A stretch of 64,000 bases of DNA from NCBI RefSeq assembly GCF_000296835.1, contig NZ_CAKE01000002.1, positions 301,155 through 365,154 on the forward strand, in the 5' to 3' direction. Shown here piece by piece: positions 34,355 through 42,900 of this stretch. The position numbers and the translations under genes are program-made. Every line of letters starts with the position of its first letter. Within the stretch, counting starts at the first letter, position 1. The notes under the pieces were generated by a model. It was not told the DNA's origin, ran no database searches, and was given only the letters and a program-made list of their open reading frames with translations. Origin of the DNA: Lactobacillus hominis DSM 23910 = CRBIP 24.179 (lineage in GTDB: Bacteria; Bacillota; Bacilli; Lactobacillales; Lactobacillaceae).

Positions 34355-35083
34355 TTATTTAATAAATCTATTCCACCAGTGTTTTTTCTTAGTTGGTATT
34401 TGCATATCAGCTAAAGTACGGTGAATATTTTGCCGAGCCTTTTTTTCTTGGTTTTCACGAGCCTTGTTTAAAATTTCCTCGTGCACCTGGTGACTAGACT
34501 TCTTTTTATCAGATTCAACTTGCTGAGCCAGTTTTTGCTTTTTTTGTTCTTCAGTCAAACTGCTTTCTGCCACAATTTCTGAAATATCGGACATCGATTC
34601 AATTTTAGGATCAACTTTTTTATCTTCTGGCGCTTTTAATCGATGCGCATTATCAATTAATTCTTTATTTTGTGCTTCGACACGTGCCACTTGCTCTTGC
34701 AGCTGAGCAATTGCTTCATTTTGATGGGCAATAGTTTGCTGAAGTAAATTAAGTAATTTTACTACTTGATCAGGATTAACTACTGCTGCATCAATTTGTT
34801 TACCATCTGTCTTTTCTTGCACATTACTAATTGCAAATATACGCTGAGCCGCTTGGTCTAGCGTCAATTCTTCTTTTTTGAAAAGATTTCTAAAATTCTC
34901 TAAATCAGAAATATCTTTTTCAGAATAAAGACGTGCCTTTTGCTTATTTCTTTGATAATACTTCGGATTAGCAGTAACTTTTTCAACAATTACTGAGTAT
35001 TTCCTAAGAGTGGCTGCACTAATATCCAACTTTTTAGCAGCTTGTGTACTTGAAACTAATTCTTCAAAATCACGTTCCACCAT
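34355..35083 (-). CDS. MerR-like HTH plus coiled-coil protein (RacA-like)
   Basis: A 242-residue protein. Residues about 10-75 are a MerR-type winged HTH: 'SSTQAAKKLDISAATLRKYS', then 'KQKARLYSEKDISDLENFRN'. Residues about 115-150 are a coiled coil ('QTIAHQNEAIAQLQEQVARV'), followed by a second charged helical segment. It ends with a basic-aromatic tail 'KKKHWWNRFIK' that could touch the membrane. This domain order recalls the chromosome-anchoring protein RacA and phage/plasmid partition factors. It lies just downstream of ddl; the gap is 23 bp. A regulatory or chromosome-organising role is inference. Confidence 0.65.
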   Translation of the reverse strand: MVERDFEELVSSTQAAKKLDISAATLRKYSVIVEKVTANPKYYQRNKQKARLYSEKDISDLENFRNLFKKEELTLDQAAQRIFAISNVQEKTDGKQIDAAVVNPDQVVKLLNLLQQTIAHQNEAIAQLQEQVARVEAQNKELIDNAHRLKAPEDKKVDPKIESMSDISEIVAESSLTEEQKKQKLAQQVESDKKKSSHQVHEEILNKARENQEKKARQNIHRTLADMQIPTKKKHWWNRFIK

Positions 35084-35106
35084 TTAACTTACTCCTAGCC
35101 CGCTAC

Positions 35107-36192
35107 TTAATCGTGCTTATGAAGCAAAGTCTTCTTGTGGTCGTAACGCTCCATACCGTATTCAATCAACTTAGTAATCAAATCAGTATAAGGAATACCT
35201 ACTTCTTCAAAAAGCTTTGGATACATACTGATGTTAGTGAAACCTGGCAGAGCATTAACTTCAGTTAAAACAATTTCATGATCCCCATCTCTAAGCATAG
35301 AGTCAATTCTAGCTAAGCCAGAACATTCAGTAGCTTGGTAAACTTTCAAAGCATTACTTCTAACCTTTTCAACAATACCTTCCGGCAAGTCAGCTGGAAT
35401 TTGAAGCGTAGAAGTTGAATTATCGTCGTATTTATTTTCATAAGTGTAAAATGAACCTTTAGCATTGGTAATTTGACCTACGCCAGCAACGATAGGCTTA
35501 TCATTACCTAGCACTGCAGTTTCAACTTCTGAGCCATGAACAGTTTCTTCAACTAAAACTTTATCGTCGTATTTAAAGGCTTCTTTTAAAGCTTGTTCAT
35601 ATTCCTGAGCGTTAGTTACATGGCTAACACCAACTGAAGATCCTTGGTTAGATGGCTTTACAAATAAGTCGTGGCCTAATTTTTTAGCAACAAATTCATA
35701 ATCGCGTTTTTCATTATTTGCATCGTCATATTCAAAGCGCTTAATTGAGATCCAATCAGCAACTAAAACGCCAGCACGTTGTGCCAGAATCTTAGTCATT
35801 TCTTTATCCATAGTGACAGCGGCAGCTAAAACGTCATCACCAACAAATGGCTTATCTAAGATTCTGAACAAACCTTGTAAACAACCGTCTTCACCCAAAT
35901 TTCCGTGAACGATTGGGAAGAAAACGTCGATTTCTGGACGATCTTTTAATTCAATAATATTAGAGATGTTAGCGACTTTATGAGGGTTAGAAACAGCTAA
36001 CTTAGGGTCGTTTAAAACCTTGCGCGAATCTTCATCGCTTGCTAAGTAGCCGTCATTAGTAATCCACATTGGATAAACATCAAATTTGTTAGTATCAATA
36101 GCGTTATAAATATTGTGAGCTGACATAATTGAAACTTCATATTCAGATGAATTTCCACCAAAAATCAAACCCACGCTCGTTTTTTTAGTCAT
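35107..36192 (-). CDS. ddl: D-alanine--D-alanine ligase
   Basis: A 361-residue ATP-grasp enzyme that makes the D-Ala-D-Ala end of peptidoglycan precursors. Visible motifs are 'SVGLIFGGNSSEYEVSIMSA', 'VHGNLGEDGCLQGLFRI', 'FVKPSNQGSSVGVSHV' and 'EVNALPGFTNISMYPKLF'. The ATG at 36192 has AAAGGAG eight bases upstream, so the longer frame to 36243 is rejected. In lactobacilli of this group Tyr rather than Phe at the specificity position would mean D-Ala; I did not resolve that residue. Confidence 0.96.
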   Translation of the reverse strand: MTKKTSVGLIFGGNSSEYEVSIMSAHNIYNAIDTNKFDVYPMWITNDGYLASDEDSRKVLNDPKLAVSNPHKVANISNIIELKDRPEIDVFFPIVHGNLGEDGCLQGLFRILDKPFVGDDVLAAAVTMDKEMTKILAQRAGVLVADWISIKRFEYDDANNEKRDYEFVAKKLGHDLFVKPSNQGSSVGVSHVTNAQEYEQALKEAFKYDDKVLVEETVHGSEVETAVLGNDKPIVAGVGQITNAKGSFYTYENKYDDNSTSTLQIPADLPEGIVEKVRSNALKVYQATECSGLARIDSMLRDGDHEIVLTEVNALPGFTNISMYPKLFEEVGIPYTDLITKLIEYGMERYDHKKTLLHKHD

Positions 36193-36315
36193 TATTTTAT
36201 CTCCTTTTAGTCCTCGAAACCTTATTATAAACAAAGCCAGCAACTATGGGGTAATTTTTGTAAAAATTTTGTAAAAATATAAGTAAAATCTCTAAAAATC
36301 CACTGGAAGTTTGGC

Positions 36316-36321
36316 TATAAT
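36316..36321 (+). promoter_or_regulatory. -10 element of the CAP/SLAP gene
   Basis: TATAAT 26 bases before the start codon. The region upstream contains two direct copies of TTTTGTAAAAAT, and a -35 is not clear. Confidence 0.45.
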
Positions 36322-36346
36322 ATAAGCAATGAAAAGGAGGAATAAC

Positions 36347-37852
36347 ATGCGTTTTCACCGCCAAATCAATACACTGGTTGCAAGTTTAACACTAATATTG
36401 CCGTGTAGCTTTGCAGCTAGTCAAGTTCAAGCTGCTACTTTTACTAGTAGTGAAATAAGTGAAGTGCAACGCATCCAAAATGAATATGCGGCTTTACCTA
36501 AATTATCTTATAGTCAAGCTAATTTATACAGCGTCGCTCCCCATTTAACTGAACCATTTTCAGTGGGAAAATTAAGCGATAACTATATTAATAGTCAGCT
36601 CGCTTATATCAATTATTATCGCCGCTTATTTGGTTTAATGTCTATTAGCGCTAATGCTACGGATAATGATAATGCGCAAATCACAGCCAGCGTAATGGCC
36701 GCTATTAAAGCTAACCCATTTGTTAACCAACACGGTCTGCCAAGTGAAACTAGGCCCAATTTTATTAATGACATGTATTGGAGCATTGCTAAAAACGTTT
36801 CTGCTGGTGCTAATTTAAACTTTAACGTCGCTAATCAGTCTGCTGGTGATGTAATCACTGACTTATTAACTGACCGTTATAACCTAGATGGCACGGACAC
36901 TGGACATAGAGCATGGCTTTTATCTACTCGTTTAACTACAACTGGTATTGGGGCTGCTTATGGAGCAAATGGCTATCGCTACTCTGTACAGCAAGTCGCT
37001 TATCCAAGCGATAGTTTTAAGAGCGCCAGCAAGGCTAGTGTAACCTATCCAAGCAGCGGCGTATTTCCAATTGAACTATTGCAAGGAGGAAATGTAGCTT
37101 GGTCGATTTATCTTTCTGATCAAATCGTAACTTCTACTCCGCAAATAACTATTACCGACTTAGATACTGGACAAAAAGTTAACGCAACTAACGTTCATAA
37201 TTACTCAAGCAAAGGTTACGGTAATTTTGCCTCAGTAATTACATACTCTCCAGCTAACTTGAACTTAGTTTCTGGTCACCAATATATAGTCGATATCGCA
37301 GGAATTACTAACTACAGTTTCAAACTATTTAACGAAATCGCTGCAAACCAAGTAGCCCTTCAAACTGAAACCAAGAAAGATAATACCAATTCTCAAAAAG
37401 TCACTAGTAGCACAGATATTTCAGAATCTAATAATGCAGCTGGCGAAACTAAAGACGTTAAAATAAAATCAGCTTTACTTTTACAAGCTGAAAAATTACG
37501 TGATTCTCTTAAATCAAATCGTTTAACAAACCCACTAATTTTTGGTCGATCTTATCAAGATGGTCATTCTTTTTATAATTTAGGCTCAGATCAATGGTTC
37601 CACAGTTTCTACGTAGTTCAAAATCCCGAATTAGATGCTGGCGTGATCGATATTAGCGATACCGCTGTTGACACAAATATTTATTCTAGTCCATATTTAA
37701 GATTACAAAAACCAACTATTACTAAAGTATCGAAGGGACAAAGCTATGCTTATGGTCAAACTGTTACAATTGGCAAAGATCGTTGGTTTTACTTAGGACC
37801 TGGCAAGTGGATTCACCAACACATCAGTAAAAAATCCATTCAAAAATACTAA
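36347..37852 (+). CDS. Secreted CAP-domain (SCP-like) protein with C-terminal SLAP domain
   Basis: A 501-residue exported protein. The ATG at 36347 is set by AAAGGAGG seven bases upstream; the earlier ATG in the frame contains that site. The signal peptide is 'LVASLTLILPCSFAASQVQA'. Residues about 55-200 form a CAP/SCP domain ('INSQLAYINYYRRLFGL', 'GTDTGHRAWLLSTRL'). The last about 130 residues hold two SLAP-type halves ('SFYNLGSDQWFHSFYVV', 'DRWFYLGPGKWIHQHI') that attach proteins to the S-layer/cell wall. The CAP activity is unknown. Confidence 0.88.
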   Translation: MRFHRQINTLVASLTLILPCSFAASQVQAATFTSSEISEVQRIQNEYAALPKLSYSQANLYSVAPHLTEPFSVGKLSDNYINSQLAYINYYRRLFGLMSISANATDNDNAQITASVMAAIKANPFVNQHGLPSETRPNFINDMYWSIAKNVSAGANLNFNVANQSAGDVITDLLTDRYNLDGTDTGHRAWLLSTRLTTTGIGAAYGANGYRYSVQQVAYPSDSFKSASKASVTYPSSGVFPIELLQGGNVAWSIYLSDQIVTSTPQITITDLDTGQKVNATNVHNYSSKGYGNFASVITYSPANLNLVSGHQYIVDIAGITNYSFKLFNEIAANQVALQTETKKDNTNSQKVTSSTDISESNNAAGETKDVKIKSALLLQAEKLRDSLKSNRLTNPLIFGRSYQDGHSFYNLGSDQWFHSFYVVQNPELDAGVIDISDTAVDTNIYSSPYLRLQKPTITKVSKGQSYAYGQTVTIGKDRWFYLGPGKWIHQHISKKSIQKY

Positions 37853-37972
37853 GCCAATACGCGGATTGTGATCTAATAAACAATTATATTATTATGGAAT
37901 ATTTGTAATTTTCTCCTTGATTTTAATAATCAAGACTGCAAGAATATGTACAGAGAAATGGTAAAGGATATG

Positions 37973-38004
37973 ACACACAAACCCCTTGATTTTGTGTGTT
38001 TTCA
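37973..38004 (+). terminator. Terminator after the CAP/SLAP gene
   Basis: ACACACAAA-ccccttga-TTTTGTGTGTTTTC, 120 bp after the stop codon. The 280 bp between the two genes holds this hairpin and the next one and nothing else I recognise. Confidence 0.6.
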
Positions 38005-38078
38005 CAATTATTTTATACCCTAACTACTTTATACTTACTTGAATACAATTAAGATCATCCAATCCGGTGCCATTTCTA

Positions 38079-38117
38079 CAAAAAAGAGCTCTAGTTAAAA
38101 AACTAGAGCTCTTTTGT
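38079..38117. terminator. Terminator of the TetR-membrane protein operon
   Basis: AAAAGAGCTCTAGTT-aaaa-AACTAGAGCTCTTTTG, an excellent hairpin just past the leftward gene's stop at 38134. Confidence 0.9.
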
Positions 38118-38133
38118 TTACTATTTAATTAAT

Positions 38134-38967
38134 TTATTCAGTAGCTGTAATTTGCCACACAATGGTACTGACAATAAATACAATCGCACCGATAATTACT
38201 AACTCTAAGAAAATTCCACTGGCAATTTCTAGAAAATAACCGATATTCAAAATTAATCCTTCAACATTAAAGATTAACGGAATTAAAGCTAAAAGCGTAA
38301 AAATTATAATTAACAAACTGCCTGACCACATCCCGCTGGATGCTAATAGATGGATAAAACGCCTGCGCGTAACTAGCTCATTCATTTCTCTCAGAATTGA
38401 ATATGCAGCTAGTAAGCACATCGCAATTACTACAATATTAATTACTAAAAATAAAGTTTCAATATTAGCAGCTAGCGTAGTGTTAGATAATTCAAAACCA
38501 GTAATCACAGAATAGATACCGCTTTGACTATATTTTTTTAGCTTAGTTTGAACAGATTGCGCTTCTGCAGAAGAATTATCATCAATTTTAGTTAAAACAA
38601 CTTTTCTAATTTGCTTAGCTAAGCTTGCATTCTCAGCTCTAAACCAATGCAGGCCAAGTGTATAATCAATCATTGCATCTGCAATTGGCTTAGTTTGATT
38701 AACAGTTAATAAGTTGCTGACGCTTCCTTGGCGCTCAGCACCGATAGTTTCTGCAAAATTATCAAAACGCTGGTTAACAAAACGTTCAGCTACAACACTA
38801 TTACTTTCCTTGGCAATTTGCTTTTTCATAAAGCTAGGATTCATAAAAGTGAATAAACTGAACGTTAAAGTTATAACCGTAAAAATTATAAAAGTTAATG
38901 AACGTTTATAATGGGTAGTTTGGGCTTGATCAATGCGTCGCATTGTCGTCCGGGAGCCTTCGACCAT
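38134..38967 (-). CDS. Membrane protein of unknown function, partner of TetR
   Basis: A 277-residue protein. I place the start at the ATG at 38967, four bases after the TetR stop, with AAAGGA upstream. The first 25 residues are basic, then come a membrane segment ('SLTFIIFTVITLTFSLFTF'), a 120-residue outer region and three membrane segments near the C-terminus, ending 'IVSTIVWQITATE'. I recognise no family. It is co-transcribed with, and probably regulated by, the TetR protein, which makes it the likely functional output of that regulator. Confidence 0.7.
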   Translation of the reverse strand: MVEGSRTTMRRIDQAQTTHYKRSLTFIIFTVITLTFSLFTFMNPSFMKKQIAKESNSVVAERFVNQRFDNFAETIGAERQGSVSNLLTVNQTKPIADAMIDYTLGLHWFRAENASLAKQIRKVVLTKIDDNSSAEAQSVQTKLKKYSQSGIYSVITGFELSNTTLAANIETLFLVINIVVIAMCLLAAYSILREMNELVTRRRFIHLLASSGMWSGSLLIIIFTLLALIPLIFNVEGLILNIGYFLEIASGIFLELVIIGAIVFIVSTIVWQITATE

Positions 38968-38971
38968 AATT

Positions 38972-39652
38972 TTATTGATCCTTTCCTTGCCCCTTTTCGT
39001 CAAACATTGTTTCAACTAGACCAAATATCTTTTCCATTCTAAAGTCTTCAATAACTTGATGACCTTCTTGCAATGCTGCTTCAACTTTTGCAGCAGGTTG
39101 ATCTAAGAATGTTGACATAAAGGTTTTTACCATTATATCAGAAATTTGCTCTGCACCTAAACCTAAATCGTAACGTTTTAGATATAAACTGCCACCGCCA
39201 GCAATAATGTAAGTTAAACCAGTTTGAACTTGACGATTGCTGCCAAGTTCATCTTTGACACCCTCATCTTTAAGCCATTCATCTAATAATTGGCCCCATT
39301 TTTCTAGGGATGCGTTGTCTTTTAAAATACTCTCTAATACCCTTGAAGTACCATCATCCATAATTCCCATTTCAAGAATTAAATAAATGAACACCTTCAT
39401 TCGAGCATATTCGTTGGTATTTTTTAGTTCATCTTGCGATAAAGCGTTTAATATTGTTGTCATGAAATTAGAAACAATCTCAATAATTAATTTGTTTTTA
39501 TGTGGATAGTATGATTGCAATAATGATTTTGAGATTCCTGACTTATCAGCAATCATTTGCAACGAGACATTATCCATTCCATCTTCGCGTAAAAGCAAGA
39601 ATGTATTCTTTAAAATTGTTCTACGTCTTTGCATATTTTTTTGTCTTGCCAT
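38972..39652 (-). CDS. TetR/AcrR-family transcriptional regulator
   Basis: A 226-residue repressor with an N-terminal TetR HTH ('RRRTILKNTFLLLREDGMDN' and 'KSGISKSLLQSYYPHKNKLI') and a helical ligand-binding domain. GGGGAG precedes the ATG. A 15-bp palindrome fills the spacer of its own promoter, so it should repress itself and the membrane protein gene behind it. The inducer is not evident. Confidence 0.9.
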   Translation of the reverse strand: MARQKNMQRRRTILKNTFLLLREDGMDNVSLQMIADKSGISKSLLQSYYPHKNKLIIEIVSNFMTTILNALSQDELKNTNEYARMKVFIYLILEMGIMDDGTSRVLESILKDNASLEKWGQLLDEWLKDEGVKDELGSNRQVQTGLTYIIAGGGSLYLKRYDLGLGAEQISDIMVKTFMSTFLDQPAAKVEAALQEGHQVIEDFRMEKIFGLVETMFDEKGQGKDQ

Positions 39653-39686
39653 TTTTAGGATCTCCCCTATCTCTCAAAGCACACCT

Positions 39687-39715
39687 ATTATAACAACATA
39701 TTATATGTTTGTATA
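39687..39715 (-). promoter_or_regulatory. tetR promoter with an operator filling the spacer
   Basis: Read leftward, TATACA (-35), 17 bp and TATAAT (-10). The perfect palindrome AACATATTATATGTT (39695-39709) lies between the two hexamers. This is an ideal place for repression by TetR binding. Confidence 0.65.
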
Positions 39716-39848
39716 CTTATACGCATATTTAATCTTTTTACACCTTATCGAAAAAAATTAAAAAATGCAAATATATGACCATAAGTCTAGCTTTTTCTAA
39801 TTATAGCAATAAGACCTAGATTAGCGCTACATATGAGACCAAATAAAT

Positions 39849-39893
39849 AAAAAAGATCTTTAAAAGGTTTCAGAACTTTTTAAAGATCTTTTA
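39849..39893 (-). terminator. Terminator of prs
   Basis: AAAAGATCTTTAAAAG pairs with CTTTTTAAAGATCTTTT around a 9-base loop, followed by T-rich sequence on the minus strand's 3' side. Confidence 0.8.
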
Positions 39894-39920
39894 TTAAATA
39901 TCGCTAGATATAATTAATAT

Positions 39921-40910
39921 TTAGCCTTGAATTCTATTTTGTTCATCAAAAATTTTGTGAATTGACTTATCGTTATAAATATAATCAATACCCTTTGCAA
40001 GTAAACGTGATACAGATAAACGTACCATTCTGTCTGGATACTTAGAATGCTTAATTGTATCAGTCACTACAATTTGTTCAACTGGAAGCTCATTTAAAAC
40101 TTCTGTAGCATTTTGAGAAAGCAAAGCATGAGTTGCTGCAACATAAACTTTCTTTGCACCAGCAGCTAAAACTGACTTAGTAGAAGATGCAATTCTAGAA
40201 CCAGTGTCAATTAAGTCATCAACGATAATGACAGTTTTATCTTTGACATCCCCAATCATGTCATGAACTTCAGTATCATAGCGTTCTCCACGTTGATCAA
40301 CAATTGCAATTGGAGCGTCGAAATATGAACCAAAATTACGTGCTAATTTTGCACCAGAGTGATCTGGAGATACTACTACAACATCATCGCTATCCTTGCT
40401 TGCAATACCGTTATCTAAGAAATATTGAGCTAAAATTGGCATTGCATGCAAGTGGTCAACTGGAATGTTGTAGAAGCCTTGAATTTGTGAAGCATGCAAA
40501 TCAACAGCAATCAAGTCATCAATCTTGTTTAATTGCAATAAGTTAGCAATTAACTTAGCAGTAATTGGCTCACGTGAACGATTCTTAGTATCTTGTCTTG
40601 AATATGCCATATATGGAATAACAACATTAATTGAATGAGCAGAAGCTCTATGAAGAGCATCTAAAACAATCATCAATTCCATGAAGTTCTCATTCACGGG
40701 ATCTTGAATTGATTGAATGACATAAACGTCGCATCCTCTAACACTTTCAGTAATATTTACCTGAATTTCTCCGTCGCTAAAGTGATGCACTGTAGTTTCA
40801 AGCAATGGCTTATCTAACGCAGCAGCAATTCTTTCTGCTAAAGCTTGATTGCCACCAAGACCAATTAACTTCATTGGATGCAACATTTCGTGCAGTTCTT
40901 CTTTATTCAT
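39921..40910 (-). CDS. prs: Ribose-phosphate pyrophosphokinase
   Basis: A 329-residue enzyme making PRPP from ribose-5-phosphate and ATP. 'FSDGEIQVNITESVRGCDVY' and 'VIPYMAYSRQDTKNRSREPI' are the ATP and catalytic regions, and 'TVIIVDDLIDTGSRI' is the PRPP-binding loop. Lactobacilli often have two prs genes, and this sequence with 'MLHPMKLIGLGGNQALAERI' at the N-terminus may be the second type. Monocistronic, with a hairpin terminator. Confidence 0.95.
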   Translation of the reverse strand: MNKEELHEMLHPMKLIGLGGNQALAERIAAALDKPLLETTVHHFSDGEIQVNITESVRGCDVYVIQSIQDPVNENFMELMIVLDALHRASAHSINVVIPYMAYSRQDTKNRSREPITAKLIANLLQLNKIDDLIAVDLHASQIQGFYNIPVDHLHAMPILAQYFLDNGIASKDSDDVVVVSPDHSGAKLARNFGSYFDAPIAIVDQRGERYDTEVHDMIGDVKDKTVIIVDDLIDTGSRIASSTKSVLAAGAKKVYVAATHALLSQNATEVLNELPVEQIVVTDTIKHSKYPDRMVRLSVSRLLAKGIDYIYNDKSIHKIFDEQNRIQG

Positions 40911-40992
40911 TATTTCCTGTCCTTCTTTAAAATTAGCTTATACCAAAGCTATTATAACTAAAAAACGTTTTAAAAGCTCGTAATCGCAAAAA

Positions 40993-41652
40993 TTAGTCCT
41001 TGCAAAACTCTTTAATTAAATCTAATAGTTTCAAACTATGTTCCACATAACTTTCATGACTTTGACGCGGCATAATAATCAACCTACTATCAGGTAAAAT
41101 CTCGCTATACCAGCGTACATGCGCCACTTTTACCCAATCTTTTTCTCCAACTACGCATAATGTCGGAATTTTGATTTGTTTTAGTTTTTCAGGAGAAATG
41201 TACGTTTCTTTTAAAGCAACGCGACTATCGCGATCACCAATTAAAATGCTACGCATACTATTTAAGGTAATGTGACTAGCGCTAACGCCATTGCCATTAA
41301 CGTAAGTTCCCGCAACAATTAATTTTTTAATTAAATTAGGATATTGATAAGCTAAAGACAATGCATCAACGCCGCCTGCACCATATCCCAAAATATAAGG
41401 TCTTTTTAGATCAAGCTTTCTAATAAAAGCTGCTAAATCTTGGACTTCGGTTTGATAATGCTCGCTTGGCTGACCTGAACTTAAGCCATGTCCTCTCATA
41501 TCTGGTACATAAACTGTGTAATAAAGAGACAGGGGCGCTACTAATTTATCAAAAATAGCCCCATCTTGGTGGTGACCATGAATCAATATTAAAGGATGGC
41601 CTTGACCTAATTTTTGATAGTAAAGTTCAACACCATTAACTTTTATTTTCAT
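40993..41652 (-). CDS. Alpha/beta hydrolase-fold protein lacking the nucleophile Ser
   Basis: A 219-residue protein of the alpha/beta-hydrolase fold: 'LILIHGHHQDGAIFDKL' (oxyanion loop), 'VYVPDMRGHGLSSG', the acid in 'VVGEKDWVKV' and the His in 'PRQSHESYVEHS'. The nucleophile elbow G-x-S-x-G is 'LGYGAGGVD', with Gly91 where Ser is expected, codon GGT versus AGT. Unless another residue substitutes, it cannot act as a Ser hydrolase. It may be a binding protein or a decayed enzyme. Gap to prs is 82 bp. Confidence 0.8.
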   Translation of the reverse strand: MKIKVNGVELYYQKLGQGHPLILIHGHHQDGAIFDKLVAPLSLYYTVYVPDMRGHGLSSGQPSEHYQTEVQDLAAFIRKLDLKRPYILGYGAGGVDALSLAYQYPNLIKKLIVAGTYVNGNGVSASHITLNSMRSILIGDRDSRVALKETYISPEKLKQIKIPTLCVVGEKDWVKVAHVRWYSEILPDSRLIIMPRQSHESYVEHSLKLLDLIKEFCKD

Positions 41653-41726
41653 ATCTTTTCCTTTGCATAAAATTCATATTTACTTGTTAAAATTAAAGTA
41701 AATCTTTAAATAAGGAGCTGTTAACA

Positions 41727-41957
41727 ATGAATAATGAATCCGTATTTTTTAATCCCGGAGATGCAATTGCTTCTTCGCATGACTTCAAAGAGGCAAGACG
41801 CAGCGCGCAAATTTTCAAAGCTGAAAAGCCAACTGCTGGTAAAATCGTCATTGCCGAAAATGATAAAAACGGCGAATTTGCAATTTACTATGCATCTGAC
41901 GCAAAAAGCACACCACTTGGTGTTGGTGCGCCTCATCACATTAAAGATAGTCTCTAA
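41727..41957 (+). CDS. Small hypothetical protein
   Basis: A 76-residue soluble protein with AAGGAG at good distance from the ATG. It has no cysteine and no signal peptide. 'KPTAGKIVIAENDKNGEFAI' and 'GVGAPHHIKDSL' are its most regular parts. I do not recognise a family. It is convergent with the glycosyltransferase gene, and their stop codons overlap, so the two transcripts must be complementary at the ends. Confidence 0.65.
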   Translation: MNNESVFFNPGDAIASSHDFKEARRSAQIFKAEKPTAGKIVIAENDKNGEFAIYYASDAKSTPLGVGAPHHIKDSL

Positions 41958-42781
41958 TTCTTCATATCCAAATCACCTAAAGCTGCTTTTTTGGCAGCTT
42001 TTTTATTTGGTTTTTGCTTTGCACGCTCAGCCATCAAACTCTTTATAATTTGATGCCAAACGCGATAATTAGCTCTAAAATTATCCGGAATCTTCTTTGG
42101 GTTAAGATCGTGAACCATACTGTCGCTACGTTGCCAGTAATGATATAAAGGAACAGAGTCAAAATAAAAACCATCTGTTAAAGAAACATACTTAACGTTA
42201 AAAATTTGATCTTCCATAAATGCTAAATCTTTAACAAAAGCCATATGGTGTTTTCTCACTACTTCAGTGCGATAGCCCTTATTCCAAGTGTAGCCTTTGA
42301 CTGGCGATGTAAAAATATTGGTCATTTTTTGATAAACTTGCCGTTTATCAAGTAGGCCGCTTTCTTTTTTAGGATCAACTGGATGACTTTCATTACGACG
42401 CTGAGAGTCAATCCAAAATCCACATGAAACCATAGCGACTTTAGGATACTTCGCAAAAGCTTTCACAAAAAATGAAGTGTAGCCTGGATCAACCCAGTCA
42501 TCCCCATCATGGAAAGTGAAATATGGCGTATCAACATGATTCATTCCGACATTACGTGCGTCAGAAAGTCCCCCATTTTTCTTATTTATTAAAGTAAAGT
42601 ATAAAAATTTATCACGATAAGATTCCGCAATCTCGCGTGTCTTATCTTTAGAACCGTCATTAATAATCAATAACTTAAAATTTTTGTCTTCTTGATTCAT
42701 CAATGCATCAAGCGCACGGCCTAGATACTTTTCCATATTATAGACCGGCATAATAACAGTTAATAATGGCTGGCGTAACAC
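41954..42781 (-). CDS. Family 2 glycosyltransferase
   Basis: A 275-residue GT-A glycosyltransferase. I start at the GTG at 42781, nine bases after GGAGG; the frame to 42823 would include that site. 'TVIMPVYNMEKYLGRALDAL' is the nucleotide-binding start and 'FTFHDGDDWVDPGYTSFFV' holds the metal-binding D-x-D. The basic C-terminal 20 residues end 'GDLDMKN'. No membrane segment is seen. A role in exopolysaccharide, teichoic acid or glycoprotein decoration is possible. No other glycan genes are near. Confidence 0.85.
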   Translation of the reverse strand: MLRQPLLTVIMPVYNMEKYLGRALDALMNQEDKNFKLLIINDGSKDKTREIAESYRDKFLYFTLINKKNGGLSDARNVGMNHVDTPYFTFHDGDDWVDPGYTSFFVKAFAKYPKVAMVSCGFWIDSQRRNESHPVDPKKESGLLDKRQVYQKMTNIFTSPVKGYTWNKGYRTEVVRKHHMAFVKDLAFMEDQIFNVKYVSLTDGFYFDSVPLYHYWQRSDSMVHDLNPKKIPDNFRANYRVWHQIIKSLMAERAKQKPNKKAAKKAALGDLDMKN

Positions 42782-42854
42782 AAGCTCTAGCCTCCTTTGC
42801 AATTGATTATAGCATCTTAACACTTATTTACATAATAGTTCGTGAAAATTAGGT

Positions 42855-42891
42855 TATAATATATTCCATCCACATAGGAATATATAAGGAG
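42855..42891 (+). promoter_or_regulatory. -10 element and 5'-UTR hairpin before the DUF1002 gene
   Basis: TATAAT (42855-42860) overlaps ATATATTCC (42859-42867), which pairs perfectly with GGAATATAT (42877-42885). The ribosome site AAGGAG follows directly. A stem at the 5' end of an mRNA usually protects it. Alternatively it could be an operator. Confidence 0.5.
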
Positions 42892-42900
42892 AATGCGTAA

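Noticed and set aside
37945..38022. 25-codon frame after the CAP/SLAP gene
   Set aside because: It overlaps the terminator hairpin and has no ribosome site.
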